A DNA stretch of 64,000 nt from an uncultured Alphaproteobacteria bacterium (GTDB lineage: Bacteria; Pseudomonadota; Alphaproteobacteria; HIMB59; GCA-002718135). Made by a program: the position numbers and the translations under genes. The notes below the pieces were generated by a model that searched no databases, was not told where the DNA came from, and was given only the letters and a program-made list of their open reading frames with translations. The stretch spans positions 124,001 to 188,000 of the forward strand of contig CACNNQ010000001.1 of NCBI GenBank assembly GCA_902621855.1. The letters run 5' to 3'. This document shows, one piece after another, positions 52,159 to 62,755 of this stretch. How positions within the stretch are numbered: position 1 is the stretch's first letter; each line of letters opens with the position of its first letter.

Positions 52159-52439
52159 TGACCAGATCTGTATGGAAAGGACCTTTCGTTGATTCACAAC
52201 TAATTAAGAAAGCTGAAAAATCCTCACTTTCTGGAAGAAAAGAGGTGATCAAAACATGGTCTAGAAGATCAACAATTTTACCACAATTTGTTGGATTAAC
52301 TTTTGGTGTATATAATGGTCAAAAATTTGTCCCAGTTACAATAAATGAACAAATGGTCGGTCATAAACTGGGTGAATTTTCTCCTACCAGATCATTTAAA
52401 GGTCACACGGCAGCAGATAAGAAAGCAGAAAAAAAATGA
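52158..52439 (+). CDS. rpsS: 30S ribosomal protein S19
   Basis: The 93-residue protein has [35 protein letters not shown] and [17 protein letters not shown], the S19 signatures. It binds near the 16S head with S13. It overlaps rplV by 4 nt (ATGA). Confidence 0.98.
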   Translation: MTRSVWKGPFVDSQLIKKAEKSSLSGRKEVIKTWSRRSTILPQFVGLTFGVYNGQKFVPVTINEQMVGHKLGEFSPTRSFKGHTAADKKAEKK

Positions 52440-52807
52440 GCAAAAATATATCAATAGCTTTAGCTAAAGACAAAATGATGCGAGTGAGTCCATTAAAACT
52501 CTCTCTTGTTGCAAACAGTATAGTAAACAAAACTGCTAATTCCGCCATCAATCAACTTAAGTTTTCTAATAAAAGGATATCAAAAAGTGTTTTAAAAGTT
52601 TTAAATGCAGCAATAGCAAATGCTGAGAATAATAAACAATTGGACATAGATAAACTTTATGTCAAAGAGGCTTTTGTTGGAAAAAGTTTAAGAATGAAAA
52701 GATGGAGACCTAGAGCTAAAGGTCGGGCAGGATCTATAATTAAACCATTTAGTAATATTACAATTATTGTTGAAGAAAGAAATCAAAAAAATAAGGAAGA
52801 TAAGTAA
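52436..52807 (+). CDS. rplV: 50S ribosomal protein L22
   Basis: The 123-residue protein has [28 protein letters not shown] and the C-terminal hairpin [29 protein letters not shown], which reaches into the exit tunnel. It overlaps both rpsS and rpsC. Confidence 0.97.
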   Translation: MSKNISIALAKDKMMRVSPLKLSLVANSIVNKTANSAINQLKFSNKRISKSVLKVLNAAIANAENNKQLDIDKLYVKEAFVGKSLRMKRWRPRAKGRAGSIIKPFSNITIIVEERNQKNKEDK

Positions 52808-53484
52808 TGGGACAAAAAGTAAATCCTCATGGAATAAGACTTGGAATAAATAAAACATGGTCTTCAAGATGGTATTCCAAATCAGAATATTCAAAATTGT
52901 TGCATCAAGATTTAAAGATAAAATCTTACGTCGAAAGTAAATTAAAAAATGCAAGCATTTCAAAAATCAATATTGAAAGAGCTGCTAAAAAACTAAGAGT
53001 ATCAATATTTAGTTCAAGACCAGGTATTATAATTGGAAAAAAAGGTGCTGATATTGAGTCTTTAAAAAACAACCTATCTAAACTATCCAATCTTGAGGTT
53101 TTTCTTGATATAAAGGAAGTAAGAAAACCAGAAGTTGAAGCAAAATTAGTAGCTGAAAATATAGCCAACCAACTTGAAAAAAGAATTTCTTTTAGAAGAG
53201 CAATGAAAAAATCTGTTCAATCTGCAATGCGTTTAGGTGCAAAGGGTGTTAAAGTTGTTTGTAGTGGCAGATTAGGTGGTGCAGAAATAGCAAGAACAGA
53301 AAAATATCATGAAGGAAGTGTTCCTTTACACACATTAAGAGGAGATATCGATTATGCCACAGCTGAAGCTGATACTACATATGGAATTTGTGGAATAAAA
53401 GTTTGGATAAATAAAGGAGAAATTTTAACTAAAGACCCTTATGCAAGTGAAAAAAAACAAATTGATCAGGGAAGTGTAAGATAG
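52807..53484 (+). CDS. rpsC: 30S ribosomal protein S3
   Basis: The 225-residue protein has [18 protein letters not shown], the KH domain [18 protein letters not shown] and the C-terminal [26 protein letters not shown]. It helps form the mRNA entry helicase site. Its start shares a base with the rplV stop. Confidence 0.98.
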   Translation: MGQKVNPHGIRLGINKTWSSRWYSKSEYSKLLHQDLKIKSYVESKLKNASISKINIERAAKKLRVSIFSSRPGIIIGKKGADIESLKNNLSKLSNLEVFLDIKEVRKPEVEAKLVAENIANQLEKRISFRRAMKKSVQSAMRLGAKGVKVVCSGRLGGAEIARTEKYHEGSVPLHTLRGDIDYATAEADTTYGICGIKVWINKGEILTKDPYASEKKQIDQGSVR

Positions 53485-53494
53485 AAATATGAAT

Positions 53495-53905
53495 ATGCTC
53501 TCTCCAAAAAAGACAAAATTTAGAAAACAATTCAAAGGTAGAATACATGGTAATGCAAAAGGCAATTATAATCTTAACTACGGTAGCTTTGGTTTAAAAG
53601 CATTAGAGCCAGAAAGAGTCACTTCAAGACAAATTGAAGCTGCTCGTAAAGCAATTACTAGATATTTAAAACGTGCCGGTAGGATGTGGATTAGAATATT
53701 TCCTGATGTTCCTGTATCAAAAAAACCTGCTGAAGTTAGAATGGGTAAGGGAAAAGGATCAATAGAATTTTGGGCTTGTAGAGTAAAGCCAGGTAGAATT
53801 ATGTTTGAAGTTGATGGCGTTGATATTAAAGATGCTAGAAAAGCAATGACCTTGGCGGCAGCTAAACTTCCAATAAAATGCAAATTTGTGGAAAGAAATA
53901 TATGA
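53495..53905 (+). CDS. rplP: 50S ribosomal protein L16
   Basis: The ~136-residue protein has [50 protein letters not shown] and [25 protein letters not shown]16 proteins nearly always begin MLxPK, so I use ATG 53495; an ATG two codons upstream (53489) is possible. It overlaps rpmC by 4 nt. Confidence 0.96.
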   Translation: MLSPKKTKFRKQFKGRIHGNAKGNYNLNYGSFGLKALEPERVTSRQIEAARKAITRYLKRAGRMWIRIFPDVPVSKKPAEVRMGKGKGSIEFWACRVKPGRIMFEVDGVDIKDARKAMTLAAAKLPIKCKFVERNI

Positions 53906-54102
53906 ATAAGAAAGTAAAAAAAAGCACCGATATAATTAAATTAAAGGAAGAAATATTAAATTTAAAAAAAACACTAGTTAATTTCTATTTTCAGAAATCT
54001 TCTGGACAGTTAGAAAAAACCTCTAGTATTAAAAAAACTAAAAGAGATATTTCTCGATTAAAAACTAGAATAACTGAAATTAGTGGAGTAAAAAATGCCT
54101 AA
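53902..54102 (+). CDS. rpmC: 50S ribosomal protein L29
   Basis: The ~66-residue helical protein has [44 protein letters not shown], the two-helix L29 pattern. It starts at the ATG embedded in the rplP stop (ATGA). It overlaps rpsQ by 8 nt. It sits at the exit tunnel next to L23. Confidence 0.92.
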   Translation: MNKKVKKSTDIIKLKEEILNLKKTLVNFYFQKSSGQLEKTSSIKKTKRDISRLKTRITEISGVKNA

Positions 54103-54340
54103 AAGATTGTTATCCGGTACAGTTGTTTCTGCTAATTCTAACAAGACCATAGTAGTAAAAGTTACTCGTAGAGTTAAACATAAATTGTATAGAAAAATTA
54201 TTTCTCTTTCAAAAAAATATCATGCACATGATGAAAAAAATGAATTTAATGTTGGAGACTTAGTTTCTATAATTGAAACCAGGCCCTATTCAAAACTCAA
54301 AACTTGGATTGCTGTCTCAAATAGCGGAGAAGAAAAATGA
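54095..54340 (+). CDS. rpsQ: 30S ribosomal protein S17
   Basis: The 81-residue protein has [61 protein letters not shown]. This is the S17 OB-fold. It overlaps rpmC and rplN. Confidence 0.97.
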   Translation: MPKRLLSGTVVSANSNKTIVVKVTRRVKHKLYRKIISLSKKYHAHDEKNEFNVGDLVSIIETRPYSKLKTWIAVSNSGEEK

Positions 54341-54705
54341 TTCAAATGCAATCAAATTTATTTGTTGCTGATAATTCTGGGGCTAGAAAAATACAATGTA
54401 TAAAAGTTTTGGGAGGTTCTAAAAGAAGATCAGCCTCAATAGGAGACATCATAGTAGTATCAATTAAGGACGCAATCCCAAGAGCGAAGGTTAAAAAAGG
54501 TGATGTGTATAAAGCAGTAATCGTGAGAACTTCAAAGGATTTTCAAAGAAATGACGGATCTACTATTAGATTTGATAAAAATGCAGCAGTACTTCTTGAT
54601 AAACAAGAAGAACCTATTGCAACAAGGATTTTTGGTCCTGTAACAAGAGAATTAAGAACAAAAAAATTTATGAAAATAATCAGTTTAGCACCCGAGGTAT
54701 TATAA
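54337..54705 (+). CDS. rplN: 50S ribosomal protein L14
   Basis: The 122-residue protein has [50 protein letters not shown] and FGPVTRELR. It is the binding site of RsfS. It starts in the rpsQ stop (ATGA) and shares its last base with rplX. Confidence 0.98.
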   Translation: MIQMQSNLFVADNSGARKIQCIKVLGGSKRRSASIGDIIVVSIKDAIPRAKVKKGDVYKAVIVRTSKDFQRNDGSTIRFDKNAAVLLDKQEEPIATRIFGPVTRELRTKKFMKIISLAPEVL

Positions 54706-55019
54706 TGAATATAAAATTTAAACTAAAGAAGGGTGATGAGGTAATTGTGTTAGCAGGAAAAGATAAAGGTAAAAAAGGTAAAATTATAAAAATGCTTCCG
54801 AAAAAAAACAAAGCAATTGTATCTGAAATTAATAAAGTTAAAAAAAATCAAAAACCAGATAATAATCAAGCAGGTGGTATTATAGAAAAAGAAATGCCTA
54901 TTCACATTTCTAATTTATCTTTTTATGATAAAAACTTAGATAAAGGTATACGTATTGGATTTAGATATTCTGATAACAAAAAATTAAGATTTAATAAATC
55001 TACAGGTAAGGATTTATAA
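54705..55019 (+). CDS. rplX: 50S ribosomal protein L24
   Basis: The 104-residue protein has the KOW motif KKGDEVIVLAGKDKGKKGKIIKMLPKKNKAIVSEIN, then QAGGIIEKEMPIHISNL and GFRYSDNKKLRFNKSTGK. It initiates 50S assembly. Confidence 0.97.
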   Translation: MNIKFKLKKGDEVIVLAGKDKGKKGKIIKMLPKKNKAIVSEINKVKKNQKPDNNQAGGIIEKEMPIHISNLSFYDKNLDKGIRIGFRYSDNKKLRFNKSTGKDL

Positions 55020-55020
55020 T

Positions 55021-55572
55021 ATGACTAGATTATTAGATTTGTATAAAAATAATATAACCAATGATTTAATGTCTAAACTGAAAATTAATAATATACACGA
55101 AGTCCCAAAGATTAGAAAAATTGTTCTAAATATGGGAATAGGAGAAGCAAAAGACGATAGTAAACTTACTGATAAAGCAGTTGAAGATTTAACTCTGATA
55201 TCCGGTCAAAAAGCAATTAAAACAAAAGCAAAAAAAGCAATTTCGGGATTTAAAATTAGGTCCGGCATGCCTTTAGGGGCTATGGTTACGCTTAGAAACA
55301 AAATCATGTACGAGTTTCTAGATAGATTAATTAATATTGCATTACCCAGAATAAGAGATTTTAGGGGTTTAAATTCAAAAAGCTTTGATGGTAATGGAAA
55401 TTTTTCTATAGGAATAAAAGAACATATAATTTTTCCTGAAATAAACTTTGATAAAATTGATAAGGTTAGAGGTCTGGATATAACAATCTGCACTTCTGCT
55501 AAGTCAAATAACGAAGCATTAGAATTATTAAAATCATTTAATATGCCTTTTAAGGATGAAAGAATAAATTAG
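55021..55572 (+). CDS. rplE: 50S ribosomal protein L5
   Basis: The 183-residue protein has [53 protein letters not shown], and [26 protein letters not shown]. It binds 5S rRNA. It begins one base after rplX. Confidence 0.98.
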   Translation: MTRLLDLYKNNITNDLMSKLKINNIHEVPKIRKIVLNMGIGEAKDDSKLTDKAVEDLTLISGQKAIKTKAKKAISGFKIRSGMPLGAMVTLRNKIMYEFLDRLINIALPRIRDFRGLNSKSFDGNGNFSIGIKEHIIFPEINFDKIDKVRGLDITICTSAKSNNEALELLKSFNMPFKDERIN

Positions 55573-55579
55573 GAGTATC

Positions 55580-55885
55580 ATGGCAAAATCTAGTTCAATT
55601 CAAAAAAATAAATCAAGACATAAGCTGATTGAAAAATTTAGTGAAAAACGTAAACTTTTAAAATCTAAAGTAATGGACAAGTCACTTTCTTTAGAAGATA
55701 GAATTATGTTTCAAAATAAATTAAATGAACTTCCAAGAAATAGTTCATCAATAAGGCACAGAAATAGATGTGAACTAACTGGCAGATCTAGAGGAGTTTA
55801 TAGAAAATTTGGTCTTTCTAGAATTAAAATAAGAGAACTTTCAATGACTGGTAATCTACCAGGGGTTGTTAAGTCTAGTTGGTAA
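55580..55885 (+). CDS. rpsN: 30S ribosomal protein S14 (zinc-free form)
   Basis: The 101-residue protein has [55 protein letters not shown]. It is the long C-minus form without the CxxC zinc ribbon, as usual in Proteobacteria. A ribosome binding site (GGAG) precedes it. Confidence 0.97.
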   Translation: MAKSSSIQKNKSRHKLIEKFSEKRKLLKSKVMDKSLSLEDRIMFQNKLNELPRNSSSIRHRNRCELTGRSRGVYRKFGLSRIKIRELSMTGNLPGVVKSSW

Positions 55886-55897
55886 GGAGATTGTATA

Positions 55898-56296
55898 ATG
55901 GCTTTTAACGACGCACTATCAGATATGTTAGCAAGAATCAAAAATGCACATAGGGCAAAAAAAACTTATACATCTTGTTTTAAATCAAAACTTAACATAA
56001 ATGTTTTATCTGTACTTAAGGATGAAGGATACATAAGAGACTTTAAAAATATCGAAGAAAAAAATGGTATTGGCAGTATTAAAATTGATTTGAAATATTA
56101 TAATGGCTATCCAGTAATTAAGAATATTAAAAGAATATCTAAACCAGGTATAAGAGTTTACTCAAAAATTTCCGAATTAGATAAACCATATGGTGGTTTA
56201 GGAATATCTATTTTATCTACACCAAAGGGTGTTATGTCTGATCAACAGGCAAGAAAAAATAATGTTGGCGGTGAAGTTCTTTGTGAGGTCTTTTAA
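55898..56296 (+). CDS. rpsH: 30S ribosomal protein S8
   Basis: The 132-residue protein has DALSDMLARIKNAHRAKK, VLKDEGYIRDF, and the C-terminal GGLGISILSTPKGVMSDQQARKNNVGGEVLCEVF. In E. coli S8 represses the spc operon by binding its mRNA. It is preceded by AAGGAG and shares a base with rplF. Confidence 0.98.
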   Translation: MAFNDALSDMLARIKNAHRAKKTYTSCFKSKLNINVLSVLKDEGYIRDFKNIEEKNGIGSIKIDLKYYNGYPVIKNIKRISKPGIRVYSKISELDKPYGGLGISILSTPKGVMSDQQARKNNVGGEVLCEVF

Positions 56297-56829
56297 TGTC
56301 AAGAATAGCAAAAAATACTATTAAAATTAATCCAGACATAGCATGCAGTTTTGATAACGGCAATTTTACAGCTAAAGGTAAGTTAGGCGAGATGAAAATT
56401 AAAATTCTACCTATTTTTACAATTAAGATTGATCAAAATGAAGTTTCAGTACTACCTAAAAATGAAACTTCGAAGAATAATCCTAATTGGGGTACGACAC
56501 GAGCTTTAGTTTCTAACATGATAAAAGGTGTCTCAGAAGGTTTTTCAAAAACATTGGAATTAAACGGTACTGGGTATAGAGCCAGTATATCAGGATCTAA
56601 ACTTAAATTACAATTAGGATACAGTCACGATATTGATTTTGAAATTCCTAATGAAGTTAAGATTGAATGTCCTAAGCAAAATATTATTAACCTACAAAGT
56701 TTTGATAAAGAAAAACTAGGTGCAACTGCAGCAAAAATCAGATCTTTTAGAAAACCCGAACCTTTTAAAGGTAAAGGTATCAAGTATTCAAATGAATATA
56801 TATTTAGAAAAGAAGGTAAGAAAAAATAA
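56296..56829 (+). CDS. rplF: 50S ribosomal protein L6
   Basis: The 177-residue protein has GTTRALVSNMIKGVSEGFSKTLELNGTGYRA, LQLGYSHDIDFEIP and the C-terminal RKPEPFKGKGIKYSNEYIFRKEGKK. It lies near the sarcin-ricin loop. rplR follows after one base. Confidence 0.98.
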   Translation: MSRIAKNTIKINPDIACSFDNGNFTAKGKLGEMKIKILPIFTIKIDQNEVSVLPKNETSKNNPNWGTTRALVSNMIKGVSEGFSKTLELNGTGYRASISGSKLKLQLGYSHDIDFEIPNEVKIECPKQNIINLQSFDKEKLGATAAKIRSFRKPEPFKGKGIKYSNEYIFRKEGKKK

Positions 56830-56830
56830 A

Positions 56831-57163
56831 ATGAAAAAAAGATCAGAAAAAGTAAGATTTAAGTTAAAAAAAGTTTCCAATCGAAATCGTTTAACAGTAT
56901 TCAAATCAAATTCACATTTATACGCTCAATTAATTGATGACTCTAGGGGTTCTACTTTAGCAAGCGCCTCTTCGATAGAGAAAGGCATTAAAGATAAAAA
57001 ACTTTCAAAAAAAGAATTAGCTGAATTAATCGGTAAAGAAATTGCAAAAAAAATTATTTCTAAAGGTATTAAAGATGTAGCCTTTGATAGAGGTAAGTAT
57101 AAATATCATGGTTTGATAAAAATACTTGCTGATGCTGCGAGAAGTGAAGGTTTAAATTTTTAA
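56831..57163 (+). CDS. rplR: 50S ribosomal protein L18
   Basis: The ~110-residue protein has [31 protein letters not shown] and the C-terminal [27 protein letters not shown]. It binds 5S rRNA with L5. I start at ATG 56831 ([10 protein letters not shown]), directly after rplF; the open frame extends upstream only inside rplF. Confidence 0.96.
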   Translation: MKKRSEKVRFKLKKVSNRNRLTVFKSNSHLYAQLIDDSRGSTLASASSIEKGIKDKKLSKKELAELIGKEIAKKIISKGIKDVAFDRGKYKYHGLIKILADAARSEGLNF

Positions 57164-57172
57164 AGGAGTAAT

Positions 57173-57679
57173 ATGTTTGAGAATGATAAATCAGAATATA
57201 GTGAGCATTTAGTAACAATCAACAGAGTTGCTAAAGTTGTAAAGGGAGGAAGGAGATTTGGTTTTGCAGCAATTATGATTGTTGGTGATAGTAAAGGAAG
57301 AGTTGGGTTAGGCACAGGAAAAGCAAAAGAGGTTCCTGAAGCTGTAAGAAAAGCTACTGAAAATGCAAAAAATAAAATGGTAAGAGTTCACTTAAAAGAT
57401 AACAGAACTATACATCATGATATAGTTGGTAGATTTGGTGCCGGAAAAGTAATACTTCGAACTGCTGCACCTGGAACAGGAATTATTGCAGGCGGACCAA
57501 TGAGAGCTTTATTTGAATCTTTAGGTATTAAAGATGTTGTAGCTAAATCAACTGGGACTTCAAATCCACATAATATGTTAAAGGCAACATTTAATGCTTT
57601 TAAATCTTCCGAGTCTCCTAAGTCTGTAGCTTCCAAAAGATCAAAAAAAATTAATGAAATAAACTATAAGAGTAATTAA
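57173..57679 (+). CDS. rpsE: 30S ribosomal protein S5
   Basis: The 168-residue protein has [52 protein letters not shown] and the C-terminal [39 protein letters not shown] precedes it. It is followed directly by rplO; the rpmD (L30) gene normally between them is absent. Confidence 0.98.
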   Translation: MFENDKSEYSEHLVTINRVAKVVKGGRRFGFAAIMIVGDSKGRVGLGTGKAKEVPEAVRKATENAKNKMVRVHLKDNRTIHHDIVGRFGAGKVILRTAAPGTGIIAGGPMRALFESLGIKDVVAKSTGTSNPHNMLKATFNAFKSSESPKSVASKRSKKINEINYKSN

Positions 57680-58138
57680 ATGAAAATTAATCAACTAAAA
57701 TCTAATAAGACTTCGGGTAAAAGAAGAAAAAGGGTTGGAAGAGGTTCTGGCTCTGGTTTAGGAAAAACATCTGGAAGAGGAGTAAAAGGTCAAAAATCTA
57801 GATCAGGTGTTTCTATAAGTGGTTTTGAAGGTGGACAGATGCCTTTATACAGAAGACTCCCAAAAAGAGGTTTTAAAAACCCATTTTCTAAAAAAATTCA
57901 AAAAATTAACTTTAATACTTTAAGCTTTTTATCAAAAAAACATAACCTTAATTTAGAAAAAATTTCAGAAAAAGAACTCTTTGAAAAGAAAATTTTTCAT
58001 AAATCAAAAGGTAAATTAAAATTACTTAATGTAGGTAAAATTGAAAAACCAATAAATATTGAAATTTCGTATGCATCTAAAAAAGCTATAGAGGCTCTTG
58101 AAAAAATTGGTGGAAAAATAAATTTACTAACTAAATAA
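57680..58138 (+). CDS. rplO: 50S ribosomal protein L15
   Basis: The 152-residue protein has [57 protein letters not shown], the L15 signature. It begins at the base after the rpsE stop. Confidence 0.97.
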   Translation: MKINQLKSNKTSGKRRKRVGRGSGSGLGKTSGRGVKGQKSRSGVSISGFEGGQMPLYRRLPKRGFKNPFSKKIQKINFNTLSFLSKKHNLNLEKISEKELFEKKIFHKSKGKLKLLNVGKIEKPINIEISYASKKAIEALEKIGGKINLLTK

Positions 58139-58139
58139 A

Positions 58140-59480
58140 ATGGCTACACCGGCAAATAGATTAGCGAACAACCTAAACTTTGGAGCGTTAGGCAAAGCTA
58201 CTGAGCTAAGACAGAGATTGTTATTTACACTTGGTGCGCTTATTGTATTTAGACTTGGAACATTCTTGCCAATACCTGGTATTAATCCAATTGCTCTTCA
58301 GCAGTTTTTCGAACAACAATCTTCAGGAATACTAGGTATTTTTGATACATTTTCTGGAGGAGCACTTGGAAGAATGGGTATATTTGCTCTTGGTGTAATG
58401 CCTTATATTTCTGCATCAATAATAATGACATTAATGCAATCTGCAGTTCCATATTTAAAATCTTTAAAGGAGCAAGGATCAAAAGGCAGAAGACAGTTGT
58501 TACAATATTCAAGATATTTAACAGTATTAATAGCAGCTCTTCAAGGTTATGGAGTTTCAATCGGTTTAGAGTCAATGCAAACTATGTATGGAAACATTGT
58601 TTTTGAACCAGGTTTATTTTTTAGAATGACTACAGTTATAACTCTTGTTGGAGGTACTATATTTCTTATGTGGCTAGGTGAGCAAATTTCTTCCAGGGGG
58701 GTTGGTAATGGAATATCACTTATCATTACGGCTGGTATTATTGCTAATTTACCAAGTGCTTTTGTTAGCACTCTTCAGCTTGGAAGAACTGGAGAATTAA
58801 GTATTGCATTCATACTTGGAATATTAATATTAATATTATTTTTAATAATATTTATTGTTTTTATCGAAAAAGCGCAAAGAAGACTCCCAGTTCAATATCC
58901 AAAAAGACAAGTTGGAAATAAGATTTATGGTGGTCAAAGTTCACACTTACCTCTTAAAATTAATACCGCTGGAGTTATTCCAGTAATCTTTGCCTCTTCA
59001 ATTTTATTATTACCAAATACAATGTCTGGATTTGGTGCTGGATCATCAAGTGAAATTTTTATTATGATTTCAAGCTATTTAGGAAGAGGTCAGCCACTAT
59101 ATTTATTATTTTATGCAGCAATGATAATATTCTTTGCTTTTTTCTATACCGGAATAGTATTCAACCCTGATGAACAAGCAGAAAATCTTAGAAAATATGG
59201 CGGTTTTATTCCAGGAATTAGACCTGGAGAAAATACAGCGAACTACATCGAGTTTGTCTTAACTCGCATTACAACTATCGGAACAATTTATCTTACATTT
59301 GTTGCACTTCTTCCAGAATTTTTGCTCTCTAGAACATCCATACCATTTTATTTAGGTGGTACTGCGTTATTGATAGTTGTTGTGGTTATGATAGATTTTA
59401 TAACACAAGTTCAATCTCACTTATTCCAACATCAATATGAAAACTTATTGAAAAAAACTAAATTAAAAGGAAGAAGATAA
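58140..59480 (+). CDS. secY: preprotein translocase subunit SecY
   Basis: The 446-residue protein has about ten membrane helices. Conserved segments are TLGALIVFRLGTFLPIPGIN, FALGVMPYISASIIMTLMQ, GNGISLIITAGIIANLP and the C-terminal TALLIVVVVMIDFITQVQSHL. It forms the Sec channel with SecE and SecG. It is followed by adk, and no rpmJ (L36) lies after it in this operon. Confidence 0.98.
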   Translation: MATPANRLANNLNFGALGKATELRQRLLFTLGALIVFRLGTFLPIPGINPIALQQFFEQQSSGILGIFDTFSGGALGRMGIFALGVMPYISASIIMTLMQSAVPYLKSLKEQGSKGRRQLLQYSRYLTVLIAALQGYGVSIGLESMQTMYGNIVFEPGLFFRMTTVITLVGGTIFLMWLGEQISSRGVGNGISLIITAGIIANLPSAFVSTLQLGRTGELSIAFILGILILILFLIIFIVFIEKAQRRLPVQYPKRQVGNKIYGGQSSHLPLKINTAGVIPVIFASSILLLPNTMSGFGAGSSSEIFIMISSYLGRGQPLYLLFYAAMIIFFAFFYTGIVFNPDEQAENLRKYGGFIPGIRPGENTANYIEFVLTRITTIGTIYLTFVALLPEFLLSRTSIPFYLGGTALLIVVVVMIDFITQVQSHLFQHQYENLLKKTKLKGRR

Positions 59481-59481
59481 A

Positions 59482-60051
59482 TTGACAAATATAATTTTCT
59501 TTGGCCCACCTGGTGCAGGCAAAGGAACACAAGCAAAAAAAATATCAGATTTTTTTAAACTTCAACACCTATCTACAGGTGAAATTTTGAGATTAAAGAT
59601 ATCACAAAAAGATGAGTTAGGTTTAAAATTAAAAGATATTATAGCTAGTGGAAAATTGGTTTCCGATGATGTCCTAAATGAAATTGTTGCTGAAAAGATT
59701 GTTACATGTAAAGATACTGGTTTTATACTTGATGGGTATCCAAGAACACTTAATCAATCCCGATTTTTAGAAAAAATTCTTAAAAATAATTTTTTAAAAC
59801 TAAATTTTATTTTTAATATTAATATTACTTTTGATACATTAAAAAATAGAATAATAAATCGCTCTAAAGAGGAGGGAAGAGAAGATGATAATCTAGATGC
59901 TATAAAAACTAGATATGATGCGTATATACAAACTACAACTGAGGTTTCAAATTATTACAGTTCAGAAAATCCTGAAATTTTCTTTGATATTGATGGAAGT
60001 GATCAAATCGAGGAAATTACAAATAAAATTAAAAAAATCATTGTAAAATAA
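59482..60051 (+). CDS. adk: adenylate kinase (short form)
   Basis: The 189-residue enzyme has IIFFGPPGAGKGTQAKKI (P-loop), STGEILR, GFILDGYPRTLNQ and the lid region NRSKEEGREDDNLDAIKTRYDAY. The lid is short: the ~30-residue LID insertion of E. coli Adk is missing. It converts ATP and AMP to two ADP. The start is TTG, one base after secY. Confidence 0.96.
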   Translation: MTNIIFFGPPGAGKGTQAKKISDFFKLQHLSTGEILRLKISQKDELGLKLKDIIASGKLVSDDVLNEIVAEKIVTCKDTGFILDGYPRTLNQSRFLEKILKNNFLKLNFIFNINITFDTLKNRIINRSKEEGREDDNLDAIKTRYDAYIQTTTEVSNYYSSENPEIFFDIDGSDQIEEITNKIKKIIVK

Positions 60052-60082
60052 TGATTTTCTGCCAAATTTTATCATTTCTTCA

Positions 60083-60111
60083 CTTGACTAAAGCCTGATA
60101 AATCATGTATT
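60083..60111 (+). promoter_or_regulatory. possible promoter of the alpha operon (rpsM)
   Basis: CTTGAC at 60083-60088 and TGTATT at 60106-60111, with a 17-nt spacer, lie in the 87-nt gap between adk and rpsM. The -10 is 27 nt before the ATG. The gap is the only long one in the rpsJ-rplQ array, which supports a secondary promoter. Confidence 0.5.
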
Positions 60112-60138
60112 CACCCACATTCATTTTCAACAAATACA

Positions 60139-60519
60139 ATGGCTAGAATATCTGGAGTAAACATACCTACTAATAAAAGAGTGCATATTGCTCTTACGTA
60201 TATTTACGGTATTGGAATGAAAGTTGCTAATAATATTTGTGAATCAGCCTCAATAGATATCTCAAAAAGAGTTAGTGAGCTTAACGATGAAGAATTAAAT
60301 AAAATTAGAGATCTAATAGATAAGAATTACTCAGTAGAAGGTGATTTAAGAAGAAAAGTGTCAATGGATATTAAAAGATTAAACGATCTAGGGTGTTATA
60401 GAGGATTGAGACATAGAAAAAAACTTCCAGTAAGAGGACAAAGAACTCATACTAATGCTAGGACAAGAAAAGGTAAAGCTGTTGCTATAGCAGGAAAGAA
60501 AAAAGTTACTAAAGGGTAA
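60139..60519 (+). CDS. rpsM: 30S ribosomal protein S13
   Basis: The 126-residue protein has [53 protein letters not shown], the S13 motifs. It contacts the P-site tRNA and the B1 bridge. It starts a promoter-preceded block with rpsK, rpoA and rplQ. Confidence 0.99.
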   Translation: MARISGVNIPTNKRVHIALTYIYGIGMKVANNICESASIDISKRVSELNDEELNKIRDLIDKNYSVEGDLRRKVSMDIKRLNDLGCYRGLRHRKKLPVRGQRTHTNARTRKGKAVAIAGKKKVTKG

Positions 60520-60520
60520 A

Positions 60521-60901
60521 ATGGTAGAGAAAAAAAAATCAAAAATTAAAAAGAAAGTCTCTTCGGGAGTAGCTCATATAGTGTCCTCTTTTAACAATAC
60601 TATTATCACTATATCTGACGAAAAAGGTAATGCGCTAGCTTGGTCTTCTGCGGGTCATAAAGGTTTTAAAGGTTCAAGAAAATCCACTCCCTATGCAGCT
60701 CAAATTGCAGCTGAAGATGTTGGAAATAAAGCTAAAGAATATGGTCTTAAATCTCTTAAGGTTGAAGTATCAGGTCCAGGATCAGGAAGAGAGTCAGCTC
60801 TTAGATCGCTACAATCAATTGGTTATGTAATATCATCAATTAAAGATGTTACACCTATACCACATAATGGTTGTAGGCCAAGAAAACGAAGAAGAGTTTA
60901 A
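60521..60901 (+). CDS. rpsK: 30S ribosomal protein S11
   Basis: The 126-residue protein has [49 protein letters not shown] and the C-terminal [20 protein letters not shown], the S11 motifs. It begins one base after rpsM. Confidence 0.99.
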   Translation: MVEKKKSKIKKKVSSGVAHIVSSFNNTIITISDEKGNALAWSSAGHKGFKGSRKSTPYAAQIAAEDVGNKAKEYGLKSLKVEVSGPGSGRESALRSLQSIGYVISSIKDVTPIPHNGCRPRKRRRV

Positions 60902-60919
60902 TTTTAAAGGAGTAAATAA

Positions 60920-61942
60920 GTGTTACAGAAAAATTGGAGCGAATTGATTAAACCTAACAAAATGGAAGTAAATCTTGAAGAAACTAATGGAAAAATTGGC
61001 GTATTGACCGCAGAGCCTCTTGAAAGAGGGTTTGGTTTAACTCTTGGAAATGCAATTAGAAGAATTTTACTTTCTTCTTTACAAGGAGCTGCAATTACTT
61101 CAATCAAAATTAAAGGTGTTGTTCACGAATTCTCAACAATACCAGGAGTGAAAGAAGATTTGACTGACATATTATTAAATTTAAAAAATGTAGCTGTTAA
61201 GGTGCATTCACCTGGTCTTAAAAAAATGTATCTTAAATCATCTGGGTCAGGTGAGTTACGCGCAGGAAATTTTGAGACTGATTCTGAGACTGAAATTATG
61301 AACCCAGATCAATTAATTATGACTTTAGATTCCAATGCAGAACTAGAAATTGAGGCAAATGTTGAAACTGGAAAAGGATATGTTTCAGCTGAAGTTGCTG
61401 AAGATGAAAACAAGATTATAGGTGAAATAAAATTAGATGCTATGTTTAGTCCCGTTGTTAAGACCTCTTATAAAGTAGAAAATAGTAGAGTAGGTCAAGT
61501 AACTGACTATGATAAACTAATCTTTGAAGTTGAAACAAATGGTGCAATTTCACCAGATGATGCTATTGCATTAGCAGCTAGGATTTTACAAGATCAACTT
61601 CAGCCTTTTATTAACTTTGATGAACCAGAGATTGCTCCTGATCAGTCACAAGTTGAAAAATTATCATTCAATTCTAATTTACTTAAAAAAGTTGAAGAAC
61701 TTGAACTGTCTGTAAGGTCAGCTAATTGTCTGAAAAATGATAATATTATATACATAGGGGATCTTGTTCAAAAATCTGAATCTGAAATGCTTAGAACACC
61801 AAATTTTGGTAGAAAATCGCTAAACGAAATTAAGGAAGTGTTGCAAGTAATGGAGCTTAACTTAGGAATGTCAGTTCCAGATTGGCCTCCAGATAATATA
61901 GATGAACTCGCAAAAAAATATGAGGATCCTTTTAATAAATAG
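60920..61942 (+). CDS. rpoA: DNA-directed RNA polymerase subunit alpha
   Basis: The 340-residue protein has the N-terminal assembly domain ([31 protein letters not shown]) and a C-terminal domain with the promoter-contacting helices ([47 protein letters not shown]). It starts with GTG behind AAGGAG. rplQ follows directly. Confidence 0.99.
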   Translation: MLQKNWSELIKPNKMEVNLEETNGKIGVLTAEPLERGFGLTLGNAIRRILLSSLQGAAITSIKIKGVVHEFSTIPGVKEDLTDILLNLKNVAVKVHSPGLKKMYLKSSGSGELRAGNFETDSETEIMNPDQLIMTLDSNAELEIEANVETGKGYVSAEVAEDENKIIGEIKLDAMFSPVVKTSYKVENSRVGQVTDYDKLIFEVETNGAISPDDAIALAARILQDQLQPFINFDEPEIAPDQSQVEKLSFNSNLLKKVEELELSVRSANCLKNDNIIYIGDLVQKSESEMLRTPNFGRKSLNEIKEVLQVMELNLGMSVPDWPPDNIDELAKKYEDPFNK

Positions 61943-62380
61943 ATGAAACATAATATTAAAAATAAAAAGCTTAATAAAACTTCAAGTCACAGGAAGGCTA
62001 TGTTTATGAACATGTCAAACTCTTTAATTAAACATGAGCAAATAACAACTACTCTTCCTAAAGCTAAAGAATTAAAAAGGTTTGTTGAAAAAATCATTAC
62101 ATTAGGAAAAAAAGGTAGTCTTGAGTCTAGAAGAAAAGCAATTTCTATACTACAAGATAAAAAAATGACCGAAAAAGTTTTCAGTATTTTTTCTGATAGA
62201 TACAAAAATAGAAATGGTGGTTATACAAGAATTATAAAGATAGGTAACAGATTTGGAGATAATGCTCCTACAGCAATAATAGAATTAGTTGATAGGGACG
62301 AAAATGCTAAAGGCTTAGATAGTGGCCCCGTTGTAGAGAAAAAAACTACTGAGGAAGTAGAAGAACAACCACAAGCATAA
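61943..62380 (+). CDS. rplQ: 50S ribosomal protein L17
   Basis: The 145-residue protein has [49 protein letters not shown] and the C-terminal [27 protein letters not shown]. An acidic C-terminal tail ([14 protein letters not shown]) follows. It is the last gene of the ribosomal array. Confidence 0.98.
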   Translation: MKHNIKNKKLNKTSSHRKAMFMNMSNSLIKHEQITTTLPKAKELKRFVEKIITLGKKGSLESRRKAISILQDKKMTEKVFSIFSDRYKNRNGGYTRIIKIGNRFGDNAPTAIIELVDRDENAKGLDSGPVVEKKTTEEVEEQPQA

Positions 62381-62386
62381 ATTAAT

Positions 62387-62755
62387 TTGCTTCAATTGTT
62401 ATTAGTATCATCCGGGGGAGCTTTAGGTGCTTTATTACGATTTTATCTAGGAAATTTTTTAAAGATTTATTTTCTAAACAATTTTTATGCAACTCTTTCA
62501 ATAAATATTGTTGGATCTTTCCTTATCGGATACTTGGTTTCTCTAGGTTATATAAAAAATTTGTCTGAAACTTTTATAAAATACTTTCTTATAATTGGTT
62601 TACTAGGTTCTTTTACAACTTTTTCTGCCTTTTCTTATGAAGTTGTAGATTTATTTTTATCTAAAAAATTATTTTATGGTATCGTTTATGTAATTTCATC
62701 AGTATTTTTTTGTATAATCGCAGCATATATAGGAATATATATAAATAAGGTTTGA
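62387..62755 (+). CDS. crcB: fluoride ion channel CrcB/FluC
   Basis: The 122-residue protein has about four membrane helices. Conserved motifs are GGALGALLRFYLG, SINIVGSFLIGYL and GLLGSFTTFSAFSYEV, in which the Phe/Thr track lines the pore. It exports fluoride as a dimer. The start is TTG 6 nt after rplQ, and the stop overlaps the next TTG. Confidence 0.94.
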   Translation: MLQLLLVSSGGALGALLRFYLGNFLKIYFLNNFYATLSINIVGSFLIGYLVSLGYIKNLSETFIKYFLIIGLLGSFTTFSAFSYEVVDLFLSKKLFYGIVYVISSVFFCIIAAYIGIYINKV

